From Cannabis sativa (taxonomy: Eukaryota; Streptophyta; Magnoliopsida; Rosales; Cannabaceae), in assembly GCF_029168945.1 (NCBI RefSeq), contig NC_083602.1, forward strand, positions 28,693,323-28,757,322: a DNA stretch of 64,000 nt, given 5' to 3'. A program made the translations under genes and the position numbers. The first letter of the stretch is position 1, and every line of letters begins with the position of its first letter. The notes beneath the pieces were generated by a model. The model made no database searches. It worked only from the letters and a program-made list of their open reading frames with translations, and was not told the origin of the DNA. Shown one piece after another: positions 35,553 to 47,719 of the stretch.

Positions 35553-37391
35553 TGTTGGGTTTTGTGCCCTAAATAAAACCCATTTCAATATAATCAGATT
35601 TACTTATTAATAAAGATCAGAAATAACATTTTATGTTGCATTGTTCACATGATTTATTTCATGATTATATATATAATCTATGAATTCCATTTAAGTCCAG
35701 AACACATGAATTTGTTAATGATTATAGTGTTGTCAGCACAGTGGAATATAATCTTAATTATATGTTCAAAAGTTTATTTCCTGATTTGTCAGAACACTGG
35801 ATTTAGAATGACATGGTATAATTAGCGATAGGTATTCTTACACCTTGGAAAAGTGTTATGTCCTTTCCAAGACATTGGCAAAGTTTACCAGTATCCGATG
35901 TATGGAGTATACATCGGAATGGACCGATATTGAACTTTGATTAGATATATTAAAATTTACCGTGATATCTATTCAATCCAATATCACCTGTTGATCCTAG
36001 ATCAAATGATCTTAATCCTGATATGATTAGGTTCAATCTCAAGAGTGTTATTCGTGTTCTTTGATTTGTTAGTTAAGCCTACTTTTGGGTCTGGGTGATA
36101 CGTACATTTTGCGAACACGGTAGTGCAATTGAGTGGGAGCGCTAACATAAATATGGAATCTATAGCTTCTATCTGGCGAATAGAAAGTAAAGGATGATTT
36201 CCTTCGAGCTTAACCAAACGAAAATTAATGGTGGAGTACTCATTTCACTTAGCTGAAATATCATTTATACAGGGTTAAGTGTTTTAAGGATAAAATACAT
36301 TGTAGGGTGTTACGGTAATTTAATCCCTTTACAGTGTAAATCATCTATACAGAGGATCATTGATCAAATTAGGATTATAACAATGGATAACTAATGACGT
36401 ATCTATATCGTGGAACATATAGAGCGTTCTATATGACTGAGAGTGCAATTCCATGTTCTAAGAGTGGATTCAATAAGGAATTAATAAGTTAGGGAATTTA
36501 CTTGGTGAATTCAGTTCGACTTATTGGAAGCGCGATTATATAGACCCATGGTCCCCAAACTAGTTGAGACCATACTGCTTGTAAGACTCAGTTAATTATT
36601 TTTAATTAATCAATTATAATTCTCAAAGTTAGACTATGTCTACTTTATGAATTTTCACTAAGCAAGGGTGAAATTGTAAAGAAAAGAGATTCTAGGTTTA
36701 TTTATTAATTAAGATACTTTATATGTCTAAATTAATAAATATATTAAATGACAATATTATTTAATAATTATTTTTAAGTTATTAAATAATTAGAATTTGC
36801 ATTTGAATTGTTAAATTGAAAAATTGGCATTTTTTAGAAAATGGGAATGGAAAATAACAAAATTGGAAAGTTGCAAAGTGAGGCCCAATTTCCTTATATG
36901 GGCCGCCCACTACGCATAGGCTTTTACCATTTTATTTTTCCATTATTTTCATGCCACACAATTCTAACCTAAACCTAGAGGGCATTCTATAAATAGAAAG
37001 TGTTGCCTTCAGGAAACTCATAATTTTGCACATTTGTTTCTTTCAGAAAAAGCCTACACACCACTTTCTCTCTCTTTTCTTCTCTCAAATTTCGAAACCC
37101 TTGAGTGATAGAGTAGTGCCCACACACATCAAGTGGTACCTCAATCATAGTATGTAAGACTATAGAAAATCAGCATCAAAGAAGGAGAGAAAGAGATCCA
37201 GGTTCAGATCTTGATTATGCTCTGCTACAGAATAGAGATCTGAATGGAAGGAGTCATTATATTCCGCTGCACCCAATGTAAGGTTTTCTTAAACTCTTAT
37301 GTGTTTATTTTCATTTTTTTAGAATTCATATTAGGATGTTAATGAAACATACTTGGTAGTAAATCTAGGTCCTGGTAAAATATTTCCAACA
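35553..37391 (+). repeat. E2 3' LTR (1839 bp)
   Basis: It is complete, TGTTGGGTTT...TTTCCAACA, preceded by the PPT. It is followed by gaaat and then by the middle of another LTR of the same family. Confidence 0.9.
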
Positions 37392-38706
37392 GAAATATGG
37401 TAGTACAATTGAGTGGGAGCGCTAAACATAGATATGGAATCTATAGCTTCTATAGGTATTTAGAAGTGAAACGATGATTTCCTTCGAGCTTGACTGAATA
37501 GAGATAAATGATTGAGATCTCATTTTAGTGATTATATTATTTGACTAAAATATCATTTATAGGTGGCCAAGTGTTTTAAGGATAAAATACATTGAAAGGG
37601 TGTAACGGTAATTTTATCCCTATGCAATCTAGATCATCTATATAGGATCATTGATTATTGGCATTATAACAATGGATAATTAATAGCGTATCCATATCGT
37701 GGAACATATAGAGTGTTTTATGTAACTGAGAGTGCAATTCCAAGTTCTATGGTGGATGCAATAAGGAATTAATAAGTTAGTGAATTTACTTAGTAAATTC
37801 TAGGTCTGCTTATTGGAAGCTCAGTTATATAGGCCCATAGTCCCCATACTAGTTGAGACAAACTGCTTGTAAGACTCAGTTAATTGATTTTAATTAATCA
37901 ATTTTAATTCTAAAATTAGACTATGTCTAGTTTATGAATTTTTCACTATGTTATGGCTTGATTGTGAAGAAATAGTGTTTTGGGATTTATTTGTTAATTA
38001 AGAGACTTTATGGAGTCTAATTATTAAATATTATAAATGACAATTTTATTTGATAATTATTTTAATTAATAAATAAATAGTTTTGGCATTTATAGGTTTG
38101 AATTGGAAAATATGGTATTATTGAAAAGAAGAATAAGTGGTTGAAATAAAGTGGCAAAATTGTAACTAGAGATTGGCCCTCTGAAGTGCACGGCCAATAA
38201 GTTATTTTTGCCCAATATTTTATTCCTTTTTAATCCATATAATTCAACCCTAACCCTATTGAAGATAGTATAAAAGGAAGGCTATGGTCTCTTCATCCAA
38301 ACTAATGCCTCCAAAGCTAAAAACCTAGATGAGACCTCTTCCTTCTTCTTTCTTCTTCAATTCGAAACCTATAGCCTTTCTTCACTAAATAATTTCAGCC
38401 ATTAGTGATTGAGTAAGTGCCCACACTCATCAAGTTGGTCCTCAATCATAGTATGTAAGACTGTGAAGAATCCAATCAACAAGAAGGAGAGAAAGAGATC
38501 CAGGTTCAGATCTTGATAATGTTGTGCTACAGAATGGAATCAAGGGCTAGACATCTAAACGGAAGGAATCATTATATTCCGCTGCAATTAATGTAAGGTT
38601 TCTTAAACTTTATATGTGTTTATTACATTGTTTTAGAAATTCATATTAGGATGTTAAACAACATACATGGTAGTAAATCTAGATCTTGGTAAAATAATTT
38701 CCAACA
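37392..38706 (+). mobile_element. LTR fragment E0 (3' 1315 bp of a Copia LTR)
   Basis: It begins inside the LTR at GAAATATGGTAGTAC and runs to the LTR end TTTCCAACA. No PBS follows; gypsy1 antisense-gene sequence does. It is therefore the 3' end of a full element or a solo LTR. Its first ~560 bp should lie left of the window, because E2 split it. It is clearly more diverged than the E2 LTR. Confidence 0.83.
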
Positions 38707-39505
38707 GTTCACTCCCAAGGGCATTAAGTATTTGTCTTCCCTGTTCGTCCTCTACGCCATTCAAGGATGGGGTGTGCCATCTCCACACAAGGTCAATTGG
38801 TTTTTCAACTTGAAGTCTACCCCTAAGCAGATGAGGTCGGGGTACTTCTACTTCTCTTAGCCAAACTTCAAATGGCTGACGACCACCGTGGACAAGGATG
38901 TTAGCAAGATCAAGGGTTTGTTGACGAGTACTACTTCGTGGAAGGCATGGATGCCACCTATACTTGGTTTCAATATATCCCGATATATTGTCGTCCACCC
39001 CTCACAATGGCACTTAGGGATAGGGCTTAGAAAATTGTCCAACTGTCGGATGCTGCTCGGAATATCACTTTGTTGACATCGGAAGACAACTTTGTGAAGT
39101 ACAAGCTTTATCCGGCAGACTTTATACCCCAGCCTATGAAGGGGTGGAAGAAGAAGTCCAAGGCTGGCCGGGTTGAGGGAGCTGAGCAAGAGAAGGATCT
39201 CATTCAACTTAAGCGTGAGGCTAAGTTGAAGGGTGATGCAGGAGCCAAGGAGTATGCTCAGGAATATTCTGAGCAGGAGAAGGAGGCTCAAGAATATTCT
39301 GAGCAGGAGAGGCCACTCAAGAAGAAGAAAACCCACCCGACCGGGCAGAGGCCCATCAAACATACTATTCGAATTAGAGAGCCTGATCTACCTAATCATC
39401 AACCCTTATAGAGGGAAAGGGAAAAGCTGTCCTGGAGGAGGAGGAAGACTCTTTGGATGATGATGCCCCATCTGTGCTTGTTCGAGCAGATGCTCCTGCA
39501 AGCGT

Positions 39506-39599
39506 GTAGAGTACTTCATCATGCATTTATTTTTCTTGATTTTCATGCCTTCGTATATTTTATACCTTCTTCTAACTATATTGTTTTTATTCCGTGCAG
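39506..39599 (+). other. Intron 1 of the gypsy1 antisense gene (94 bp, phase 2)
   Basis: Donor AGCGT|GTAGAG and acceptor TTCCGTGCAG|A. Exon 1 ends with two codon bases and exon 2 supplies the third, so the acidic stretch reads on into NVLEDDRG-side sequence without a stop. The intron itself carries an in-frame TAG at once. Confidence 0.72.
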
Positions 39600-40041
39600 A
39601 AATGTCTTAGAAGATGATCGAGGCACTAAAGAAGAGAGTGGGGGAAGCTCAGGCTTATCCCCTCTGGCAAAGAAGTCCAAGGGCGGTGAGACTTCGTCCA
39701 AAGAGAAAGCACCAGCTGGTGAGGTCATTGATTTTTATGAAGAACAAAATGCTGTGGACCATCTTACCTCGAAAGTTACTAAGTCCAAAGGTTCCCGAGG
39801 AGGGAGTTTGCACGAACCTGAGCAGGCAAAGGGTGGATCCGAGCTGATCAGAAGTGGGTCTGAACAAGTTAAGGCTCCCGCCCCACCTTTGGTTTTGCAC
39901 ACGGAGACCAAAAGAGGCAGAGACATGCTCAACCACTATGTGAGCCAATCGGTCCCAGAGGTGAACGAACAGTTGGTTGGGGCGGATAATGACTTGTCTT
40001 TGGAGCTGGTTATGGGAGGAGTGTTAAAAGAGCTTTCACGG

Positions 40042-40114
40042 GTAAGTCTTTTCTGATGTTTTTCTTTTATTCCTCTTTGACTAGTTCAGATTTTAATGCT
40101 TTTTTTCCGCATAG
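40042..40114 (+). other. Intron 2 of the gypsy1 antisense gene (73 bp, phase 0)
   Basis: Consensus donor CGG|GTAAGT and a T-rich tract before CGCATAG|ACTGG. The codons on each side join in frame (LSR then TGLKMAY). Confidence 0.8.
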
Positions 40115-40792
40115 ACTGGTTTGAAGATGGCATATGCCTATTCCCGAGCTAAGTCAACTACTGCTAAAAACCTTGCCATTTCCAACACAATGCGAACGAA
40201 AGTGGACTTGGCCAAAAAGGATGTCGAGGATGCGCAGGTTAAACTTGGGGCTGTGCGGATAGAGCTGGGAGAGGTCAATAAGAAACTTTTGGCTGCTGAG
40301 ACCAAAGTTGGTGAGCTGACCAGAGAACTGTAGGAGACGCCATCAACCTAGAAGCTCGAGGCTAATATTGCTTCTCTGTCTCGGGACGTTACCAGTCTTC
40401 AAGATGAAAGAGAGGGTCTTTAGACTCTTCTTTGTAGGTTGGAGGATGAGAAGAAGGCTAAGGACGAGTAACTCGAGGCTGAGGTTAAGAACCAGAAATC
40501 TGAGGTGGCGAGGCTCGAGGAGAAGGTGAATGCCTTAGAGACAACTAGTCTAGAGATATTTTATGACTTTTGGAAGGCCAATCCAAAGGCAAACTTTGAT
40601 CATCTGGGCACTTCCAAAGACATGTTTCTCGACAACTGCGGTGCTCAGGCAGCCTACGGGGATCCCAAGGTGACCAGTTCCACCTCTCCTACCAATCAGA
40701 ATGTTGAGGCTCCTTCTACCCAAAATGATGATCCTTCAGCCCTTTCAAATCTAGCTGACCCGTACAAAGAGCCTGGAACTCCTACTGTTTAA

Positions 40793-41472
40793 GTGCTCTC
40801 CTTTTACAATCTTTTTTTTTTATGTCTGTTCCGCCAATAGGCCTTCTTTTGAGACAAGGTAACTGGCCAAGCTATCTTTAAACTTGGAATATTATTTTTT
40901 CAGTTTTTGAACAACTGGCTGATCGGGCAGCCTTTAATCCTGGATTTGAATGCTTTTGTTATTCTCAATGAATTTCATCCCTTGTTTATAATCATCGTGC
41001 AATTATGTTCATTTTGTTTTTGTTTTTTACCAAATGCTTTGTACATGTATAGGTGCTCCCCAAGTGACTGAGCAGACTTTTGTCTCTTGGTCACTTATTT
41101 TTTCACAAGTATGCTTTTTTTTGTTTATATTTTTGTGTATGACCAGACCTTTTGTAAGCACTAGATTGTAAATTGATAACATGCTAATGAACTCGACTCA
41201 ATTTGAATTTAAATAAATATATTTATTCATTTATTGGTCGGAAATATGTCTGTTACCGTAGTAACCTACATCAAAGCTATTATGTTGATCTGATATGATC
41301 TTTAGCTTAGCATAAATAAAACAAATTGTAGAAAATAAAAATCGTACTTTCAAAAATTGTAATCCAACCCGAGTACTTGATAATTTTATCAGAACCTTTG
41401 GGTGTGGTCCGCCCAGAAGGCCATTCACTTAATAACGAATGTTTTTTTATTTCGTACTTGATATGGTCATCC
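40793..41472 (-). other. gypsy1 3' region, part 1 (no gene)
   Basis: AT-rich sequence lies between the end of the antisense gene and the E4 insertion. It continues at 51533-51549 on the other side of E4. I see no coding sequence. catcc (41468-41472) is the left TSD of E4. Confidence 0.7.
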
Positions 41473-42898
41473 TGTTGGTTTTTATGCCCTAAATAACACT
41501 CATTTCAATATAATCAGATTTACTTATTAATATAGATCAGAAATAACATTTAATGTTGCATGGTTCACATGATTTACTTCATGATTATATGTACATAATG
41601 TATGAATTCACCTGAAACCCTTTTCACATACTTGATCCTGTTTATTGTGTTGTTAACACTTTGGAAAGTAAACTTGACTATGTGAATAAAGTTTCCTAGA
41701 TTTATCAGACACAGGGTTTTACTGATATGATAATCTACAACAGAGTTTACTTGCATTTGGAGAAATGCTATATTCTTTCCAGAACATTGGTTAAAGTAAA
41801 GCTCAGGTTGGATGCATAGAGTATGCATCGGAAGGGACCGATATTGAACTTTGACTTATATTTATTAAACTTACCGTAATATCTATTCAAGTCAACGTCG
41901 CCTAGTTGATCCTAGATCAAATGATCTTAATCCTGTTATGATTAGGCTCAATCTCAGGAAGCTACGTGTTCTTTGATTTGTTAGTTAAGCCTACTTTTGG
42001 GTCAGGGTGATACGTACATTTTGGGATCACGGTAGTGCAATTGAGTGGGAGAGCTAACATAAACATGGAATCTATAGCTTCTATTTGGCGAATAGTAAGT
42101 AAAGGATGATCTCCTTCGAGCTTGACCAAACGAAAATAAATGGTGGAGTACTCATTTCACATAAGCTGAAATATCATTTATACGGGGTTAAGTGTTTTAA
42201 GGATTAAATACATTGTAGGGTGTAACGGTAATCTAATCCCTTTACAGTGTAGATCATTCATATAGAGGATCATTGATCAAATTAGGATTATAACAATGGA
42301 TAACTAATGATGTGTCTATATGGTGGAACATATAGAGCATTCGATATACTGAGAGTGCAATTCTAAGTTCTATGCGTGGATTCAACGAAGAATTAATAAG
42401 TCAGTGAATTTAGGTTATAAATTCTTGATCTGCTTATTGGAAGCTCGGTTATATAGACCCACGGTCCCCCCACTAGTTGACATAATATTGCTTGTATGAC
42501 TCATGTAATTTGTTTTGATTAATAAATTATAATTCTCAAATTAGACTATGTCTATTTGTGAATATTTCATTAAGTGAGGGCAAAATTCTAAAGAAAGAGT
42601 TTTAGGGGCATATTTGTTAATTATGATACTTTGTATGGTTCAATTAATAAATATGATAAATGACAATATTATTTAATAATTATTTATAGTTATTAAATAG
42701 TTAGAATTGGCATTTAAATGGTTGAATTAGAAAATTGGCGTTTTTGAGAAAATCAGATGAAGAAAAGATAAAACTGCAAAATTGCAAAAAGTGAGGCCCA
42801 AATCCACATTGCATGGCCGACCACTTTTATAGGAATTATCCTTTGATATTTTCATTATTTTAATGCCAAATAATTCAAACCTAACCCTAGTGGAATGC

Positions 42899-42907
42899 TA
42901 TAAATAG
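42899..42907 (+). promoter_or_regulatory. E4 LTR TATA box
   Basis: TATAAATAG in the conserved context GGAATGC(TATAAATAG)ATAGTGAAGGC. The same string in the solo LTR lies at 23858-23866. In the 3' LTR it is TATAAATGG near 51073. Confidence 0.65.
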
Positions 42908-42969
42908 ATAGTGAAGGCTTCAGGAAATTTACACTTAACTTTCACACTTTTCATTCAAAAAAACCTGAG

Positions 42970-42971
<2 letters not shown>

Positions 42972-43006
<35 letters not shown>
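42972..43006. repeat. (CT)n microsatellite in the E4 5' LTR
   Basis: About 17 CT units stand here, against about six in the 3' LTR near 51143-51155. A second CT tract follows at 43026-43040. Confidence 0.85.
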
Positions 43007-43012
<6 letters not shown>

Positions 43013-43391
43013 TCTTGGCCGACCACTCTCTCTCTCTTCTTCCTTAAGATTTCGAAATACTTAGTGATTAGAGTAGTGCCCACACACAGCAAGTGATACC
43101 TCAATCATAGTGAGGAAGATCGTGAAGAAAGACTTTCAACAAGAAGGAGTTTCAACACTAAAGAATCAGAGAAAGAGATCCAGGTTCAGATATTGATAAT
43201 GCTCTGTTACACAAAGGAATCAAGGGCTAGATATCTGAATGGAAGGAGTCTTATTATTCCGCTGCACCCAATGTAAGGTTTACTAAACTTTATATGTGTT
43301 TATTTCATCGTTTTAGAAAGTTCATATTTAGGGTGTTAATCAGCATACTTGTGAGTAGATCTAAGATCCTAGTAAAATAATTTCCAATAAC

Positions 43392-43403
43392 TGGCCTCAG
43401 AGC
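43392..43403 (+). other. E4 primer binding site
   Basis: TGGCCTCAGAGC starts two bases after the LTR and matches TGGTATCAGAGC at 10 of 12 positions. Confidence 0.75.
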
Positions 43404-46400
43404 CATGGTAATTGATTTGCTTGCAAGAAATTTGGACTTTAAAATGATTGTTTGATGTTTTGGATGGTATCATGTTGTATTGAGTGTTATATGATGATTG
43501 ATTGATGTTTGTGAATTTTCGTGAAAAATAATTGAATATCTGTTTCTGGAATTATTTTTATTGGATAGTCTGGAAAAAATTAAGCAAGTTATTTTTTTAC
43601 AGAACTCAATTTCGATTTATTTGAATTAGTTATGATTTTTTGAAGTTTCGAAAAAATCTAGGGTCGTGCAACAAGGCTTACGCACGTGGATTTCATGCAA
43701 ATCCTCCTTGCGCCGTGTCCTCTCGCCCATGCATCCCCATTGCGTGCGCGGACGGGTATGCACAGCATACCGTTCGTACAACTTGCATTTTTTTCGTTTT
43801 TCTTCGATTTTTCATGCTATTTCATGGATTTAACTTCCGATTTTTTGTGTAGTTCTGTATTTATACATTTACTATTCCTAATTCAATTCTAATTATGATA
43901 ATTAAATTAATTAATATTTTTTAAATTTAATTCATGATATTATTGTAATTTGAATTTGAAAAACAGTAAATATCTATCTTTTTTGCTTAATTATCTATCT
44001 TATTTTTAAATTTGATTATATCTTATCTTATTTTTAAATTTAAGGTCAGATATTAAATTTTTAAATTAAATATATATATATTTTTAAATAATTTAACCTT
44101 ATTTAAATTTAAAATAAGATAACTAGAATCATGATATTTTAAATAGATGTAAGATATTTTGCTAATTTTTAAATTTTGTTATTTTATTTATTTAAATTAA
44201 ATCATAAAATATGAAAAAGATATTTATTTATCTTTTTTAATTTTTATTTAATTTTTATTTATAAAATGACATTAAATTTTAAAAAGTAGTTAGCAAATTT
44301 TGAAATGATATTTAGGTTAGTTGAAACCTAATTTTTCAAAATTGTAGGTTTAATTTTAAATATTATTTTTTAATTAATTTCGAAATATATATATTTTAAA
44401 ATATTTTTGAAAAATTAAATATATATATTTTTTATTTATTTAATTATTTTTTTTCGAAATTTAATTATTTAAAATTAAATAAATCCTACATCCAACTATC
44501 CAGCTAACCTTGTTGCAGGAGTATGTGTTTTAGCTTGTTTGTAAGTTTTTAAAACCTATTATTGTTTGATTGCAAATAGCCATGGTTAACTTGTTGACAG
44601 ATCCAATGATCTGATTTTAACTCATGGCTCCCTTGGTCAAGTAAATAATCTGTAACAGGTATAATTACAATCTTCTTTCATCTGTGTATGACCTAGCAAC
44701 ATGATAGGATCCATCCAAATTGTGTGCCTGTGTGAGCCTATATGTTTAATTTTGTTATAAATGCATATAGGTTGTTGTTGCTAAATAAAATATCATAGTT
44801 TTTGATAGATTTTATTTAGGCCCATTTAGTTTTTGGGCCTATTCAATTAATAACAGTTGTTCATTTTAAGGTCAAATTCCTCTCTTTTGGGCCTTGTGTG
44901 AGAGTTGGGAGCCATAGTAGTGGGTATGACATACTGAACCCAGCACCCCCTCACATGAACCACCCCAATTGTGAAGGCCTATTTGCCTGATTTGAATAAC
45001 TGTACTAGGTTAATTAAATTAGTTTAACCTAATAATATTGATTAGCAACATAATTAATTTCATTTATTTTGAAATTAATTTAAGAAAACCATAAATTAAA
45101 GAATTTTATATTCTAAGCTAAACTATATGTATTTTCTTGTATTTAATTAAATATAGAATTATAACCATCTAGATTCTTTCTGAAGCTTAATATAAATTTT
45201 TCATTAAATATTCCTATTTAAGTTGATATTTAGTTGTCCATAACTAATCAGCTTAAATCTGAATATCTTTTGGATTTAAAATTTCAAAATTAAGTTGAGG
45301 AATTTTAGGAATTGGTTACTAAGATTATTTAATATTTTTTAAGTTGATATTTTTTCAAATATGAACTTAAAATGGAATATTTTCGAATTAAGTGGTTATA
45401 ACTTAATTTTAAGTTTAATTAAATCTAATTTGAAAGATATTTAAGTTGATTTTAGATTCTTCTAAAACAACTTAAACAAGATATTTTTTCAAATCTTGTG
45501 GAAAAGATACTTAGTCAAATAAGATATTTTCTAGATAGTTATTTCTAGACTACTTATTATTTCTAATATTAAATAGGAAAATATTATATGTTGTGAAATT
45601 AATTATTTAAATAATTAATTTTGGTACAATTTATTTTAAGTATATTTTTTCCTAGTATTAAACTAGAGATTAATAATTAAGCCTTCTCTACACTTAATTA
45701 TTTATTTCTCGAATTTAATACATTTAATTAAATTGAAAAATTATATATCTAAGTTGATTTTCATCATGATACTTAAATATTTCTTTTACATGACATTTTA
45801 TTAAATAGGAAATTATTTTTAGGTGAAATTTATTTTTTCAACTAAATTTAAATAATTTTCAAAATATAATTTTTCTTTATTTTATTAATCAATTTTCGAA
45901 ATTGCATTTCATAATGCAAGATGATTTTGAATTTATCTTGAAAAATAGATTAAGTTGTAAATTAATTATTTATTTTAATTAATTCTTGGACCAACTTAAA
46001 TCAATGATTTTTTTCATTTATTGATTAATTTAAAATAAATGAATTAAAGTATATTATTAGAAATTGGATTAATTAGTCAAAGAAAAATCTAGATAGATGA
46101 TATTTTTGCTTGAAGTATTTTTCTAAGTAATTATTATTTAAGTATTTCGAAAATATAAAGTTTTTATACTTTCTTTTTCAAAATACAATAAATATATTCT
46201 CATGAAAATTTATTTTGAGTTGCAAATTAATTTAAATTAATACAACTTAAATAATTTTCTTAATATTTATATATCAAAATTACTACTGAGATGGAAATAA
46301 TTCAATTTATTTTAATCACCATCTAAGTATATTTTTATAAATATTAAATTAAATTCTAATTTAGATATTTCATTCTAAATTTGATATTTAATGAATATAT

Positions 46401-46435
46401 TTTATTATAAATAATAATGAAAATACATTTTAAAA
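43404..46435 (+). other. E4 leader, non-coding
   Basis: About 3 kb with no gene. A GC-rich stretch (43660-43790) with a hairpin lies near the PBS, followed by AT-rich sequence. The TGGGCC island is at 44888-44981. Confidence 0.72.
43750..43776 (+). repeat. Leader hairpin in E4
   Basis: The arms GACGGGTATGC and GCATACCGTTC pair around ACA with one bulged G, about 350 nt past the PBS. It is the counterpart of the E5 hairpin: both are followed by CGTAC.ACTTGC / CGTACCACCTGC. Confidence 0.72.
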
Positions 46436-46469
46436 TAATGAGCTTTATTATTAAGATATTCGATCTCCA

Positions 46470-46830
46470 TTGTTGGTTTTACATCGCGTTTGTTTTAGTG
46501 AGTAATCCTCCCTAATGGAGGAACGTTCATTAGCAATTTCGCACCGTTTAATCTCGAAAGATAAGTAGTTTGTAACTGTTTTATATGGTATGGATCACCC
46601 TAATGGTGGCGACCATATTTGACTTGCAAATTATGAAACAATGGTTGAAGCTCATAAGATAGAATTGCCTTGACTCTCGCCTAAACGGGAAAACGCTGAA
46701 TTCCAATCTTGATCGAATAAAAGGTTGCTAGAATGTTTAACATTTTAGATGAGCTGACAACTCTATTTAATGGATGGTAGCTTTGACTCTCGCCTAAACG
46801 GGACACTGATATCAGTTTGTTGAAAACCTT
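46470..46830 (+). repeat. Conserved pre-gag block (E4 copy)
   Basis: Both CTAAT-loop hairpins (near 46507 and 46596) and both CTCGCCTAAACGGGA motifs (near 46676 and 46788) are kept. The looser third unit is near 47172. Confidence 0.7.
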
Positions 46831-46959
46831 AGAAATTATTTAGGATTATATGTTTTAGTATTTTCACTTGTCATTCCTACTTGCTATATGTTTAATAATT
46901 TCTTAATTGTGTATGAATTTATATTGAACCATGTTATTTTCTGTTATTAAATTGTAGTT

Positions 46960-47420
46960 TAATTTCGAATCTTCATTGTTGGTCTAACTTGGTTTGTTTA
47001 TCTAATGAGTTAAATCCATAATGGATTTTCACCATTAGACATACATAATAGTGTTAGATCTCGAAAGATAAATATTGTATATGCAACATCTAGCTGTTCA
47101 TCAATTGATGACACCTTAGACTAGTATTTTTACAATATGAAACAAGAAGATTGTATAAATAAGATTACTTTGACTCTCGCTAATCGAAGCATCGTTGGAT
47201 TCTTATTTATAAACGAAATTATTCTAATTCCTCTTAGCTTATTCATTTCGAATTAGCTCAATAACATATCATTGGATCAATGGTCTATAAATCATTTAAT
47301 GTCATTCTATTTTCTTTTAAGAAATTAAACGACACTTTTGATTATATTCCCGAAATTCTATCCCAAAATGATATAAATCCTCAATCTTAGAAATCTCCTA
47401 CTTGTATGGGCAAATCTAAC
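46960..47420 (+). pseudogene. Copia gag remnant in E4
   Basis: TYIIVLDLER at 47039-47068 follows a broken FTI word, as in E2. The rest is unreadable. Confidence 0.48.
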
Positions 47421-47719
47421 TTAGAGTTTATATTAGTAATGGTGGTCCAAGATAGAATTACTCATTATATTTGGTATAAATTTAAGTCTTTGACTTTAAT
47501 TTTAGATTCCAAACAGAAATTTTCTTATATTTCTAATTCCAGGATACAATACAGTTACACTTTCACAAGTGTTTAATATCCATCTTCTATCAATGGATGC
47601 AAACTGTATGGAATATGAGTTTAGTATTCTGTGACCAGGATCCACTTGCACTATTCTAATAACTCTTTAATGTAACTAAACATTAGTCATCAAAAAGACA
47701 CAACCACATTTTTATTAAT

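Larger units (their letters stand above)
6819..37391 (+). mobile_element. Copia element E2, interrupted by E1 and E3
   Basis: The plus-strand parts are a 5' LTR fragment (6819-8104), PBS (8107-8118), internal sequence 8105-12913, then E3 (12914-34327) as an insertion, then internal 34336-35552, PPT and a complete 3' LTR (35553-37391). Removing E3 joins aaaggagataatgt to ttttttttattcc. This matches the uninterrupted paralogue in E4 near 48369. The right flank begins gaaat, the expected TSD, with its partner off-window. The pol genes are wrecked. Confidence 0.87.
38707..40792 (+). pseudogene. Antisense spliced gene of gypsy1 (transposon-associated, coiled coil)
   Basis: The gene lies opposite to gypsy1 gag-pol, between pol and the missing 3' LTR. 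Its N-terminus is cut by E0. Exon 1 (38707-39505) reads [20 protein letters not shown], then YFVEGMDATYTWFQYIPIY and DNFVKYKLYPADF in shifting frames. This resembles the plant putative gypsy-type transposon domain (PF04195-like; from memory, not searched). An acidic EEEED stretch ends it. Exon 2 (39600-40041) is low-complexity and charged. Exon 3 (40115-40792) starts TGLKMAYAYS, then a long heptad coiled coil to about 40540, and ends FYDFWKANPKANFDHLG...LDNC. Both introns keep frame. The four in-frame stops in exon 3 all fall where Gln codons are likely. Function unknown. Confidence 0.75.
41473..43389 (+). repeat. E4 5' LTR (1917 bp)
   Basis: It runs TGTTGGTTTT...TTTCCAATA (final CA changed to TA, as in its partner), then the PBS. 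It contains an expanded CT tract. Confidence 0.92.

Noticed and set aside
38654..39363. Minus-strand open frames of 114 and 168 codons opposite the gypsy1 antisense gene
   Set aside because: They are shadows of the plus-strand exon, which has recognisable protein text, introns and codon-level conservation.
39457..39600. Start of the second exon's open frame at 39457
   Set aside because: The frame from 39457 runs through the intron (hydrophobic, T-rich). Splicing 39505 to 39600 keeps the acidic reading frame and fits GT-AG rules.
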